Shown one piece after another: positions 55,313 through 62,864 of a stretch of 64,000 nucleotides of DNA. Every line of letters begins with the position of its first letter. The stretch's first letter is position 1. The notes under the pieces were generated by a model, which worked only from the letters and a program-made list of their open reading frames with translations, was not told where the DNA came from and did not search any database. The DNA lies in contig CAVTBX010000007.1 of NCBI GenBank assembly GCA_963733135.1, positions 310,001-374,000 on the forward strand, in the 5' to 3' direction. The translations under genes and the position numbers were made by a program. This DNA is from CAVTBX01 sp963733135. GTDB taxonomy: Bacteria > Actinomycetota > Thermoleophilia > Gaiellales > Gaiellaceae.

Positions 55313-55609
55313 TCAGTCCCGGCGCATGGTGGCCCACAGCCCGTGCGCATGGAGCCGCGCGACATCGAGCTCGGCGCGCTCCCTCGGCCCGGACGAGACA
55401 ACCGCCCTTCCTTCGTGGTGCACCTGAAGCATGAGCTGCGTCGCCTTCGCCCGGCTGTAGCCGAAGAGCTTCTGGAGCACGAGCGTCACGTACGACATGA
55501 GGTTGATCGGGTCGTTCCACACGATCACGATCCAGGGGCGATCCTCGACCCGATCCTCGTCGGGCGCGGGTTGCTCGAGCTCGACCTCTGCGGGAGCAAG
55601 CGTGCTCAC
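55313..55609 (-). CDS. clpS: ATP-dependent Clp protease adaptor ClpS
   Basis: A 98-residue N-end-rule adaptor with W-N-D-P-I-N-L-M-S-Y-V, the residues that bind N-degrons, and V-H-H-E-G-R-A. It delivers substrates to ClpC or ClpA. GTG start, coupled to DUF2017. Confidence 0.93.
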   Translation of the reverse strand: MSTLAPAEVELEQPAPDEDRVEDRPWIVIVWNDPINLMSYVTLVLQKLFGYSRAKATQLMLQVHHEGRAVVSSGPRERAELDVARLHAHGLWATMRRD

Positions 55610-55645
55610 AGACGTAGTGTGGCCGAGCGAGAGCCTCGCGACCAG

Positions 55646-55694
55646 CTAGAGGCTGATGTGAAAGCGGCGCGCGAATTTCACATCAAGCCTCTAG
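55646..55694 (-). terminator. Strong hairpin directly after tRNA-Met
   Basis: Arms 55646-55663 and 55676-55694 are complementary over 18 pairs with one bulged base, around a 12-nt loop. It begins at the base next to the tRNA 3' end. No U-run follows, but its position suggests termination or 3'-end processing. Confidence 0.65.
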
Positions 55695-55767
55695 TGGGCC
55701 CGCCAGGATTCGAACCTGGGACCAACGGATTATGAGTCCGCTGCTCTGACCGCTGAGCTACGGGCCC
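55695..55767 (-). tRNA. tRNA with CAT anticodon, probably elongator Met
   Basis: Cloverleaf: acceptor GGGCCCG/CGGGCCC, D-stem GCTC/GAGC, anticodon loop CTCATAA, T-arm CCAGG-TTCGAAT-CCTGG, discriminator A. Anticodon CAT means Met, or Ile if modified by TilS; the G-A-C-T-C-A-T-A-A-T-C context looks more like elongator Met. Confidence 0.93.
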
Positions 55768-55783
55768 GCGGTGCGCGTGAGCC

Positions 55784-55951
55784 TAGATGATTGATCGGTA
55801 ATTCCGGCACCGCCGGCTGGTGGCCCAGACACGGCGCGAGGCCGCGCCCTCGTGCTTGCCAAGGCTCACCAGCCTTGGCTTCGAACGATGACGCAGCCTC
55901 GCTTGGTCTGGGCCATCCCCAACGGCACCCCAATTACCGATCAACCATCTA
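55784..55951. repeat. 168-nt near-continuous palindrome
   Basis: The outer 20-nt arms (55784-55803 and 55932-55951) match 19 of 20; the inner centre (55858-55866 / 55871-55879) is a perfect 9-bp stem with loop CACC. In between, the two sides stay largely complementary, so almost the whole element folds into one hairpin of about 80 bp. It fills most of the 322-nt gene-free stretch between tRNA-Met and yjbQ. Candidates are a MITE-like element, a structured RNA or a recombination target. It carries no convincing ORF. Confidence 0.75.
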
Positions 55952-56089
55952 GCCGAGCCCCCCGCCGAATCCGACCCCGCTCGACCGGTGGGTCGCCGGC
56001 AGGGCACGCTACATTTCACAGGGCTGGAATCACGGGTCAGAATAGACGCCGTCCCAAGGGCGATTGTTAGACGCTGGAGGTAGCCGGAC

Positions 56090-56542
56090 GTGAAGACGTT
56101 TCATCTTGAGCGCAGACTGCGGACGAGTGGCGGTCTCGAGATCCGGGACATCACGGACGACGTCCGAGAGTGTGTGGCAGCAAGCGGCGTCGAGAACGGG
56201 ATCGCCTGCGTGTACTCCCCCCACACGACCTGTTGCGTTCGGGTGAACGAGTTCGAAACCGGCTTCCTCGAGGACTTTGCGCGCATGATCCGGCGCCTTG
56301 TGCCGAGCGAGAAGTACTACGCGCACGACGACTGGGATCGGCGGACGGAGAACATCTGCCCGGAGGACATGGAGTTCGGCAACGGCCACTCGCACTGCAT
56401 GGCGATGCTCCTGGGCCCGGCCGGCGAGTCGATTCCGGTGCGGGACGGCGAGCTCGCCCTCGGCCAGTGGCAACGTGTGCTCTTCCTCGAGCTCGACCGC
56501 TCGCGCGACCGACGCTGGGTCGTCCAGGTCGTCGGGGACTAG
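56090..56542 (+). CDS. YjbQ/UPF0047 family protein
   Basis: A 150-residue UPF0047 protein with S-P-H-T-T-C-C-V-R-V-N-E, H-D-D-W, G-N-G-H-S-H-C-M-A-M-L-L-G, and G-Q-W-Q-R-V-L-F-L-E-L-D. The histidines and Glu form a probable metal site. Members can show weak thiamine-phosphate synthase activity; the real role is unclear. GTG 56090 with GGAGG 9 nt upstream. Confidence 0.92.
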   Translation: MKTFHLERRLRTSGGLEIRDITDDVRECVAASGVENGIACVYSPHTTCCVRVNEFETGFLEDFARMIRRLVPSEKYYAHDDWDRRTENICPEDMEFGNGHSHCMAMLLGPAGESIPVRDGELALGQWQRVLFLELDRSRDRRWVVQVVGD

Positions 56543-56850
56543 CCCTCCAAGAAGAGACCCGGCAAGTGGAACGGGGCCCGTAGGCCCCGTCCGATCAAGT
56601 TCGGAGCCTCCGCCGCATGGAGGCCCCGCTCGCTGAGGCGTGCCCCCGCCGCATCGGGGCCGCGCTCTGCCTGCCTCAAGTCTCGACCGCTGGTCGATCG
56701 GACGTCCCCCCTCTGAGGGAGTTGACCGCGTCACCCTTCCGCGGTTGACCGCAGCGCTTCACCGGTTCACCGAGTGAATCCCCCCGGCGCGCTGTCTCGA
56801 GGCGATGTTTAGCCGCGCCCCAGGCCGGAACACAGGCCATAGGACGGGGA
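56543..56850 (+). other. 308-nt intergenic region with hairpins and repeated GTTGACCGC
   Basis: A terminator-like hairpin (ACGGGGCC-CGTA-GGCCCCGT, 56571-56590) follows yjbQ; a second hairpin (GCCTCC/GGAGGC, 56606-56624) comes next. Further on, GTTGACCGC occurs twice about 23 nt apart before the kinase gene and could be an operator or -35 region. No gene is seen. Confidence 0.55.
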
Positions 56851-58293
56851 GTGGACTTGGCGTCACTGGAGACACAGCACACAGCGGGGGAAGCGGTCGG
56901 CGGAGCGCGGGCGTTCGCACTTCTGGCCGAGCGATCTGCCGGCCGGCTGGCGGACTCGGCAGGCGTCCTCGAGGCGATTCGCGAGACCGCAGAGGATCTC
57001 CACAGCGGGCCCGCGGCCTGCCTGCGCTTGCTCACGCAAACGCGTGAGCTCGTGCCGGTCGGGACGGCAAGTGGCGGCGCGCTAGAAAGCTTGCGGCCGA
57101 TCGCCCTCGACGATTGGCCCGCACTCGCGGCAGCCCTCGAGGAGCGCCGGGCGACCGTGGCGCCGGATCCGCCCAAGCCGGTGCGACTCCGATCCCCGAT
57201 CGCCGTTCCCTTGGTTTACGGGAAGCGCACGCTAGGCGTTCTCCTCGCAGAGTCGAGCCACGGCAGAGCGCCCGACCGAGACGAGATGGGTCTGCTTCAC
57301 GCACTTGGTGAGCTCGGCGGCGTCCTCCTCCAGAGCGCACTGGATCAGGAGCGCACGCAGCGTCTCTCCGACCTGAAGGGGCAGTTCATCGCCCTGGCAG
57401 CCCACGAGATCCGCGCTCCGTTTGGGGTCATGCACGGGATCATTACGACGCTGCATCATCGGGACGACCTGCCTCCGGATCAGACGGCCACGCTACGGCA
57501 GGCACTCGTCGAGCAGAGCGACCGGACGACTCGCCTCATCGATCAGCTACTGGACCTGAGCCGGCTCGACGCGAGCACGATCCCGATCGAGCGCTCACGC
57601 TTTCCGATCCGCTGCCGGGTCGAGGAAGTCGTTCGTATGGTGGCCGGGAATCGCGCCGACGAGGTCGAGATCCAGGTGCCAGACGAGCTCGAGGTCGACG
57701 CCGACCCCGCCGCCTTCGATCGCATCCTCGCAAACCTGGTCGTCAACGCACTCAGGCACGGAAGCGCACCGGTCACCGTGGCCGCACGCCAGCGCGACAC
57801 GCATTTCAGGCTGACGGTGGAGGATCACGGGCGCGGAGTGGACACCGCATTCGTCCCACGGCTCTTCGAGCGATTCGCACGGAACGGCGAGGCAGACGAC
57901 GCGAAAGGCTCCGGTCTTGGGCTCTCGATCGCACAGTCGTACGCACAGGCGCACGGAGGAGAGTTGGTCTACTCCCACGTCGAGCCGCACGGAGCTCGTT
58001 TCGAGCTCGTCCTGCCGCGGCCACCGCAGCCCCTCCTAGGACACCGCCGCCGAGCGCAAGGTGTCGAGCACCTCGCCGGCGTAACGCTCGAGCTTCGTCG
58101 GGCCGACGCCGGGCACTCCCGCGAGCTCCTCCGGCGAGCCAGGAGCCCGCCGGACGATCTCCGCGAGCGTCGAGTCGTGGAAGACGACATAGGCCGGCAC
58201 GCCGTCTTCCTGCGCTCGCCGGAGGCGCCAGCTCCGGAGCGCCCGGAAGGCTGGATCGTCCGCTTCCGCAGGCGCGGGCCTGGCCGCCGCTGA
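56851..58293 (+). CDS. GAF-containing sensor histidine kinase, true end probably 58039
   Basis: A GAF-like domain (about 20-165) precedes a histidine kinase core: His185 in A-L-A-A-H-E-I-R-A-P, N box N-L-V-V-N-A-L-R-H, G1 D-H-G-R-G-V and G2 G-S-G-L-G-L-S. No membrane segment, so it is a soluble sensor; no response regulator is adjacent. The kinase fold ends at about 58020. Read literally, the frame continues to 58293 through the antisense of the helicase gene. One frame over, TAG at 58037-58039 meets the helicase stop in CTAG, suggesting one surplus base near 58015-58030. Confidence 0.85.
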   Translation: MDLASLETQHTAGEAVGGARAFALLAERSAGRLADSAGVLEAIRETAEDLHSGPAACLRLLTQTRELVPVGTASGGALESLRPIALDDWPALAAALEERRATVAPDPPKPVRLRSPIAVPLVYGKRTLGVLLAESSHGRAPDRDEMGLLHALGELGGVLLQSALDQERTQRLSDLKGQFIALAAHEIRAPFGVMHGIITTLHHRDDLPPDQTATLRQALVEQSDRTTRLIDQLLDLSRLDASTIPIERSRFPIRCRVEEVVRMVAGNRADEVEIQVPDELEVDADPAAFDRILANLVVNALRHGSAPVTVAARQRDTHFRLTVEDHGRGVDTAFVPRLFERFARNGEADDAKGSGLGLSIAQSYAQAHGGELVYSHVEPHGARFELVLPRPPQPLLGHRRRAQGVEHLAGVTLELRRADAGHSRELLRRARSPPDDLRERRVVEDDIGRHAVFLRSPEAPAPERPEGWIVRFRRRGPGRR

Positions 58294-59927
58294 GCCGCGC
58301 TGCTGCCCGCCGGACGCCGAGTTCCGCCAGGAACCGGCTCGGCTTCGCCTCGCGTCGCCAAGTGATGCACAGGGAGCGCCGAGCACGCGTGATCCCGACA
58401 TAGAGCAGGCGCCGCTCTTCGTCGATGGCGGCCCGGGTCTTCGCCTGCTTGATCGGGAGCTGGCCCTCCTCGAGCCGCGGCAGGAAGACCGCGTCGAACT
58501 CGAGACCCTTCGCCGCGTGGTACGTGAGGAGGTTCACGCCGCGGGTCTCGGCCTCGCGTCCGAACCGACGCTCGAGTTCCTCGGCGAAGCCGGTGAGCGT
58601 CAGGGCGCCGTCGTCGAGCTCCTTCGCAAGCTCGACGAGCCGGCGGAGGTCGGCCTGACGCACGGCCTCCTGCTCGCCAAGGCGCTCCGGAGGCCGGGCC
58701 AGAGAGCCCATCGCGATCGGCGAGCTCTCGGACCGTCTCCGACACGCTGGTCGAAGACGAGCCTCGTATCGCACGGAGCAGCCGGCGGGCGGCCTGGCGC
58801 TCGAGGAATGCGCCGGCCCGCACGACGAATGGAATCCCAGCGGCGGAAAGCGCTTCCTCCCACTCGGCCGAGCGCGCGTTCGTCCGGTACAGGATCGCCA
58901 TCTCGCGGAAGTCCGTGCCAGCCGCGTTCAGCTCGCGCATCCGGCCGACGACGAACGGTCGCTCCTCAGAGCCCTCGACTGCCGTGAGCTCGGGAGGGGG
59001 CCCCGACGGCCTCGTCGCGCGCAGCGTCTTCTCGGCGCCGCCGAGCTCGGGCACAAGCCTGTTCGCGAGCGAGAGAATCTCCGGCGTGGAGCGGTAGTTC
59101 TCCTCGAGCCGGATCACCGCCGCGTCCGAGAAGCGCTCGGGAGCCCTCAGGAGATGTGTCGGCGTTGCTCCGACGAACGAGTAGATGGACTGGTAGTCGT
59201 CGCCAACGACGCATAGGTCGGCGCGTTCGCCGAGCCAGCGCTCCAGCAACGTCTGCTGGAGCAGGTTCACGTCCTGGTACTCGTCGACCGTGAACGCCCG
59301 GTAGCGCTCGTGGATCGCCGCGCGGGCATGCGGGTCGTCCAGCAGGCGGATCGCATGCTCGAGCAGATCCTCGAAGTCCACCTTTCCAGCGGCCGCCTTG
59401 CGTCGCTCGTACTCGGCGAAGACCCGCTCCATCAGGTCTATGGGGATCGGCGGCTCGTGGCCGTCGAGCCCTTGCCGGTACGTCGAGGGAGTAAGGCGGC
59501 GATTCTTCGCCCATTCGATCTCGGTCGCCAGGTCTCCGGCCGGTCTGAAGCGGTAGGGCCGCGGCAGCCGGTTCCCGATGTGCCTCAGCATGAGCGCCTT
59601 CGAGGGCAGCACCGCGGTCGGAGGATCGGCGGCAAACGCACGAAGCTGCGCATAGGCGGCCGAGTGGAACGTTCGCGCCTCCACGCCCGTGACGCCAAGC
59701 GCAGCGAGGCGCGAGCGCATCTCCCCCGCCGCCTTGTCGGTGAAGGTGACGGCCAGGAGCTCACGCGCGGCGAATACGCCGGTCGCGACCTGGTTCGCGA
59801 TCCGGCGGGTGATGGTCGTCGTCTTGCCCGAGCCGGCGCCGGCGAGGATGCAGACCGGGCCGCGCACCGTTTCGACGGCGCGTCGCTGCTCCTGGTTCAG
59901 GCCCGCGAGGATGCGTTCTCGATCCAT
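58036..59927 (-). CDS. UvrD/PcrA-type superfamily 1 helicase with HRDC-like C-terminus; two apparent +1 frameshifts
   Basis: ATG 59927 begins a UvrD-like helicase: Walker A A-G-A-G-S-G-K-T, T-F-T-D-K-A-A-G-E-M, V-D-E-Y-Q-D-V-N, G-D-D-Y-Q-S-I-Y, and the C-terminal L-T-Y-H-A-A-K-G-L-E-F and Y-V-G-I-T-R-A-R. An HRDC-like domain follows (V-F-H-D-S-T-L-A-E-I, G-V-P-G-V-G-P-T-K-L). The three parts lie in three frames; changes fall near 58684-58712 and 58270-58325, each explained by one extra base. Corrected length is about 629 residues. Role: DNA repair or replication restart. Confidence 0.85.
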
Positions 59928-59933
59928 CGTTCG

Positions 59934-59939
59934 AGCGTA
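59934..59939 (-). promoter_or_regulatory. -10-like box of the helicase gene, leaderless type
   Basis: TACGCT, then 6 nt, then the ATG at 59927. Confidence 0.5.
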
Positions 59940-60020
59940 GAGCGCGGATCGGTCAGCCCGGCCCGTTTCGGCGCCGTCGGCACACATCGGGCGCAGTTCC
60001 GTGACACATTCGGCCCTCGC

Positions 60021-60026
60021 TACCAT
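60021..60026 (+). promoter_or_regulatory. -10-like box of the diadenylate cyclase gene, leaderless type
   Basis: TACCAT, then 7 nt, then the GTG at 60034. Divergent from the helicase box. Confidence 0.5.
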
Positions 60027-60033
60027 CGAACGA

Positions 60034-60663
60034 GTGACCGAGAACGGCTCCCAGAACGGCGCCTCACCGCTCGACGCGATCTTCGGCGCGGTCTGCAAGC
60101 GCACGAACTGCACGCCCGAGCGCACGCGGGCGCTCGAGCACGTCATCCTCCTCGCCGCCGAGCTCGCACGTGAGGGCCGTGAGGGCCGCAAGATCGGGAC
60201 GCTCTTCGTGGTCGGAGACACCGAGAACGTCATCGCCCGCTCGCGCCCGCTTCTCCTCGACCCGCTCTACGGCCACGCGCCCGAGCTGCTCCACGTGGAG
60301 CGGCCCGACTTCCGGGAAACCGTGAAGGAGCTCGCCCAGCTCGACGGCGCCTTCGTCGTCGAGGACGACGGGACGTTCGTCGCCGCCGGCCGGTTCGTGG
60401 ACGTCGACCTGGCACCGGAGAACTTCCTACCGGGGCTCGGGACGCGACATGCGGCCGCGGCCTCGATCACCGGCGAGTCGACGTCTGTTGCCGTTGTCGT
60501 CTCGTCGAGCTCGGTGGTGCGCGTCTTCGCGCGAGGCGAGCTGCGAGCCGAGATCGTGCCGGAGCTCTTTCTCATGTCCCGGGCGCAGCTGCTCACGCCT
60601 CTTGCCGACGTTCGTCAGCTTCCCGAGGCGGGGCTGACGGTCGCCGTCGCAGGCGACGACTAG
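60034..60663 (+). CDS. DacZ-like diadenylate cyclase (c-di-AMP synthase)
   Basis: A 209-residue soluble protein with a DisA_N/DAC domain. The D-G-A motif is at 104-106 and G-T-R-H-A at 136-140 stands where most bacterial DACs have G-T-R-H-R. The following A-A-A-S-I-T and V-A-V-V-V-S-S-S-S-V-V-R-V-F are more like archaeal-type DacZ than DisA or CdaA; it lacks the DisA helical domains and CdaA membrane helices. It should make c-di-AMP from ATP. GTG 60034 is preferred over GTG 60001. Confidence 0.82.
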   Translation: MTENGSQNGASPLDAIFGAVCKRTNCTPERTRALEHVILLAAELAREGREGRKIGTLFVVGDTENVIARSRPLLLDPLYGHAPELLHVERPDFRETVKELAQLDGAFVVEDDGTFVAAGRFVDVDLAPENFLPGLGTRHAAAASITGESTSVAVVVSSSSVVRVFARGELRAEIVPELFLMSRAQLLTPLADVRQLPEAGLTVAVAGDD

Positions 60664-60666
60664 CCT

Positions 60667-61425
60667 CTAGCTCGAATCCTCCTTCGCGAGCGCCCGTTCG
60701 GCCCGCTGAAGACGCTCTTCCGCCTTGCCGACAGCGCTCTCGGCTCGTTTGAGCTCCGTTTCCAGCCGCCTTCGCTCCGTCTCCCGCTCCTCGAGCTCGG
60801 CTCGCGCTGCCGCGACCTTGTCCCGAGCCTTGCGGAGTCGCGTGAGGCGCTTCTCCCGTGCGGCCCGCTCGTCACGCCGCTTCCCTCCTGGCCGCCGCTT
60901 CGTGGCTACACCCGTAGCCGCACCGAAGCCGAACCCTGCCGACTGCCACTCGGTCGTCAGACGACCCTGCTCCAGCTCGCGCGAGCGCTCCTCGTCTGCG
61001 ACGGCAGCTAGAAGCGTCTCGGAAATTCGCTCCTTCGTCACCTCGGAGACCGAGCCACCGGACTCACTGATGAGCTCCGCTGCGATCGTCGTCAGACGCG
61101 AGACGTGCCGGCGCAGCTCCTGGACTGCCTCGTCGACCCCCTCGGCCGATCCGCCCGCGATCATGCTCTGCTGGAGCTTCCGGAGCTGGCTCCCGCTGCG
61201 GACGAGCTCCCTGACGTCGCTCTCGTGTCGCCGGACGAGCTGATTGACGGCCCAGGCCGGCGTCGTCGGCTTGCGCTGGGCGGCGATGAGGTCAGCGGCC
61301 TCACGACCCGCCTCGTCGCGAATCCGCTTCGTCAGAGCCTTGCGAAGTTCGACAAACTCAGCGGGCTCGACCGAATAGAGCTCCTCGAGAGCCTCTTGGT
61401 TGGGATCGGATCGTCTCCTCGCCAT
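60667..61425 (-). CDS. Actinobacterial coiled-coil protein of unknown function
   Basis: A 252-residue basic protein from ATG 61425. The N-terminal half (L-Y-S-V-E-P-A-E-F-V-E-L-R-K-A-L-T-K, R-K-P-T-T-P-A-W-A-V-N-Q-L-V) is a pattern I have seen in uncharacterised actinobacterial proteins; the C-terminal 80 residues are a charged coiled coil rich in Arg, Glu and Lys. No function known. GGAG lies just before the ATG. Convergent with the diadenylate cyclase gene (3 nt apart). Confidence 0.75.
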   Translation of the reverse strand: MARRRSDPNQEALEELYSVEPAEFVELRKALTKRIRDEAGREAADLIAAQRKPTTPAWAVNQLVRRHESDVRELVRSGSQLRKLQQSMIAGGSAEGVDEAVQELRRHVSRLTTIAAELISESGGSVSEVTKERISETLLAAVADEERSRELEQGRLTTEWQSAGFGFGAATGVATKRRPGGKRRDERAAREKRLTRLRKARDKVAAARAELEERETERRRLETELKRAESAVGKAEERLQRAERALAKEDSS

Positions 61426-61473
61426 GTCTCCAGTGTGGCGAACGGAACCCACAGGGCGAAACTCGAGGCCGGA

Positions 61474-62154
61474 CTACGCGTTCCGGAAGGCGAGGTCGAT
61501 CTCGTTGATCGTTCCGTCGCGACGCTGGAGCACGAGCCTTTCGAGCTGCCTATCCCGCGAACGCTCGAGCCGGATCCCGAACCCGTTCTCGCCCATCAGC
61601 ACCGCATGCGGCTCGCCACCGACCACGACGCGAACGGCCTCGACAACGTCGCCGACGAGACCAAGCACCACGATCCCGTCCGGGCTGGTCAATGTGCTCA
61701 GAACGAGCCCGTCGGGGCCGGGCCGCGCAGCGCCGCCACCCCCGTTCGGCAGGACGGCGAACACAATGCATTCCGTGGTCGTCGGCGCGGCGTAGAGCAT
61801 GTTCTCCGCCCCGCCGAGACCGCTCACGATCCGGCGACCATCCTCTTCGGCCACGGTGCCGAGCGAGCGCTCGAGATCCCGCTCATCCGGCCTGTCTGGC
61901 CGGAAGTCATCCTCGTCCTCGTCGAAGCCACCAAGGTCGAGCGCTCCCCATCGTCGTGCCAGCTCGCCCGCTCGCCGGTCGGCTTCATTCGCCGGCCGGC
62001 GAAACACGCCATAGAGCTCTCTGACGGGAATCGGCGTCGCCTCGTCCGAAGCGAACATGAGGACTTCGCTCCAGCCAGCGTCGACGTCTCCGCTGCCGAT
62101 GTCACCGCTCTCGACTACCTCGTCGGCCGGCTCGTCTTCGTAGCGATCAGCCAT
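61474..62154 (-). CDS. Acidic protein of unknown function
   Basis: A 226-residue protein: an acidic N-terminal third (D-E-D-E-D-D-F), then a beta-rich region with T-T-T-E-C-I-V-F-A-V-L-P-N, G-L-V-L-S-T-L and G-I-V-V-L-G-L-V-G-D-V-V. No recognised motif, signal or membrane segment. It follows a DHFR-like gene by 12 nt and precedes the coiled-coil gene, probably as one operon. Confidence 0.6.
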   Translation of the reverse strand: MADRYEDEPADEVVESGDIGSGDVDAGWSEVLMFASDEATPIPVRELYGVFRRPANEADRRAGELARRWGALDLGGFDEDEDDFRPDRPDERDLERSLGTVAEEDGRRIVSGLGGAENMLYAAPTTTECIVFAVLPNGGGGAARPGPDGLVLSTLTSPDGIVVLGLVGDVVEAVRVVVGGEPHAVLMGENGFGIRLERSRDRQLERLVLQRRDGTINEIDLAFRNA

Positions 62155-62166
62155 CGAGCTAGTGCC

Positions 62167-62730
62167 TCACCGCTGCCGGGTCGTGCGGTAGTGGAGGTGA
62201 ACCACGCCGTTGCTGAACCGGCGCTCGCCCAAGAGCTCTAGCGTGAGTCGGACATCGTCGGGAAGTGCTGCGGTCCCGCCGCCCACCACGACGGGCGTGA
62301 CGAACAGGTGGTACTCGTCGACAAGGCCCGCCTTGATCGCATGTGCGGCGAGATTGGGACCCCCGATGGTCATGTCCTTCTCCGCCGTCTCCTTCGCCCG
62401 CCGTACCGCTTCGGCGTCGAAGGCTCGCTCGATCCGCGTCCGCTCGCTGGCCACGCTCTCGAGAGTGCGCGAGTACACGATCTTGTCGGCGGCCTGCCAG
62501 ATCTCGGCGTACTCTCGGAACTCAGGCTGCTCGGCATCATCGTGCGCGGTCTCCCAGTAGACCATCACCTCGTACATCCGGCGCCCGTAAAGGTGGGTGC
62601 CGACTGACCGCTCGAGCTCGTTGACGAACGTGTGAACCTCTGCGTCCGGCGCGGCCCAATCGAAGTTCCCGTGCTTGTCCGCGACGTACCCGTCGAGCGA
62701 CGTGATCGCCGAGTAGATCAGCTTGGCCAT
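62167..62730 (-). CDS. RibD C-terminal-domain (dihydrofolate-reductase-like) protein
   Basis: A 187-residue protein starting M-A-K-L-I-Y-S-A-I-T-S-L-D-G-Y-V-A-D with G-R-R-M-Y-E-V-M, I-G-G-P-N-L-A and a C-terminal beta strand, typical of stand-alone RibD_C reductases. Substrate unknown. ATG 62730 follows GGGGGACGA; the longer frame upstream enters tRNA-Asn and is not coding. Confidence 0.88.
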   Translation of the reverse strand: MAKLIYSAITSLDGYVADKHGNFDWAAPDAEVHTFVNELERSVGTHLYGRRMYEVMVYWETAHDDAEQPEFREYAEIWQAADKIVYSRTLESVASERTRIERAFDAEAVRRAKETAEKDMTIGGPNLAAHAIKAGLVDEYHLFVTPVVVGGGTAALPDDVRLTLELLGERRFSNGVVHLHYRTTRQR

Positions 62731-62756
62731 TCGTCCCCCGCGGGCGACCGCATTAG

Positions 62757-62829
62757 CTCCCCGGGCTGGACTCGAACCAGCAACCCTCCGGTTAACAGCC
62801 GGATGCTCTGCCAATTGAGCTACCGGGGA
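62757..62829 (-). tRNA. tRNA-Asn (anticodon GTT)
   Basis: Cloverleaf: acceptor TCCCCGG/CCGGGGA, D-stem GCTC/GAGC, anticodon stem CCGG with loop containing GTT, T-arm with GGTTCGAGTCC, discriminator G. Confidence 0.96.
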
Positions 62830-62864
62830 ACGGCCGACGGATTGTAGCGGCGTCCCGCGGCGCC

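Noticed and set aside
62731..62814. N-terminal extension of the RibD-like protein
   Set aside because: It reads through tRNA-Asn; the domain begins at ATG 62730.
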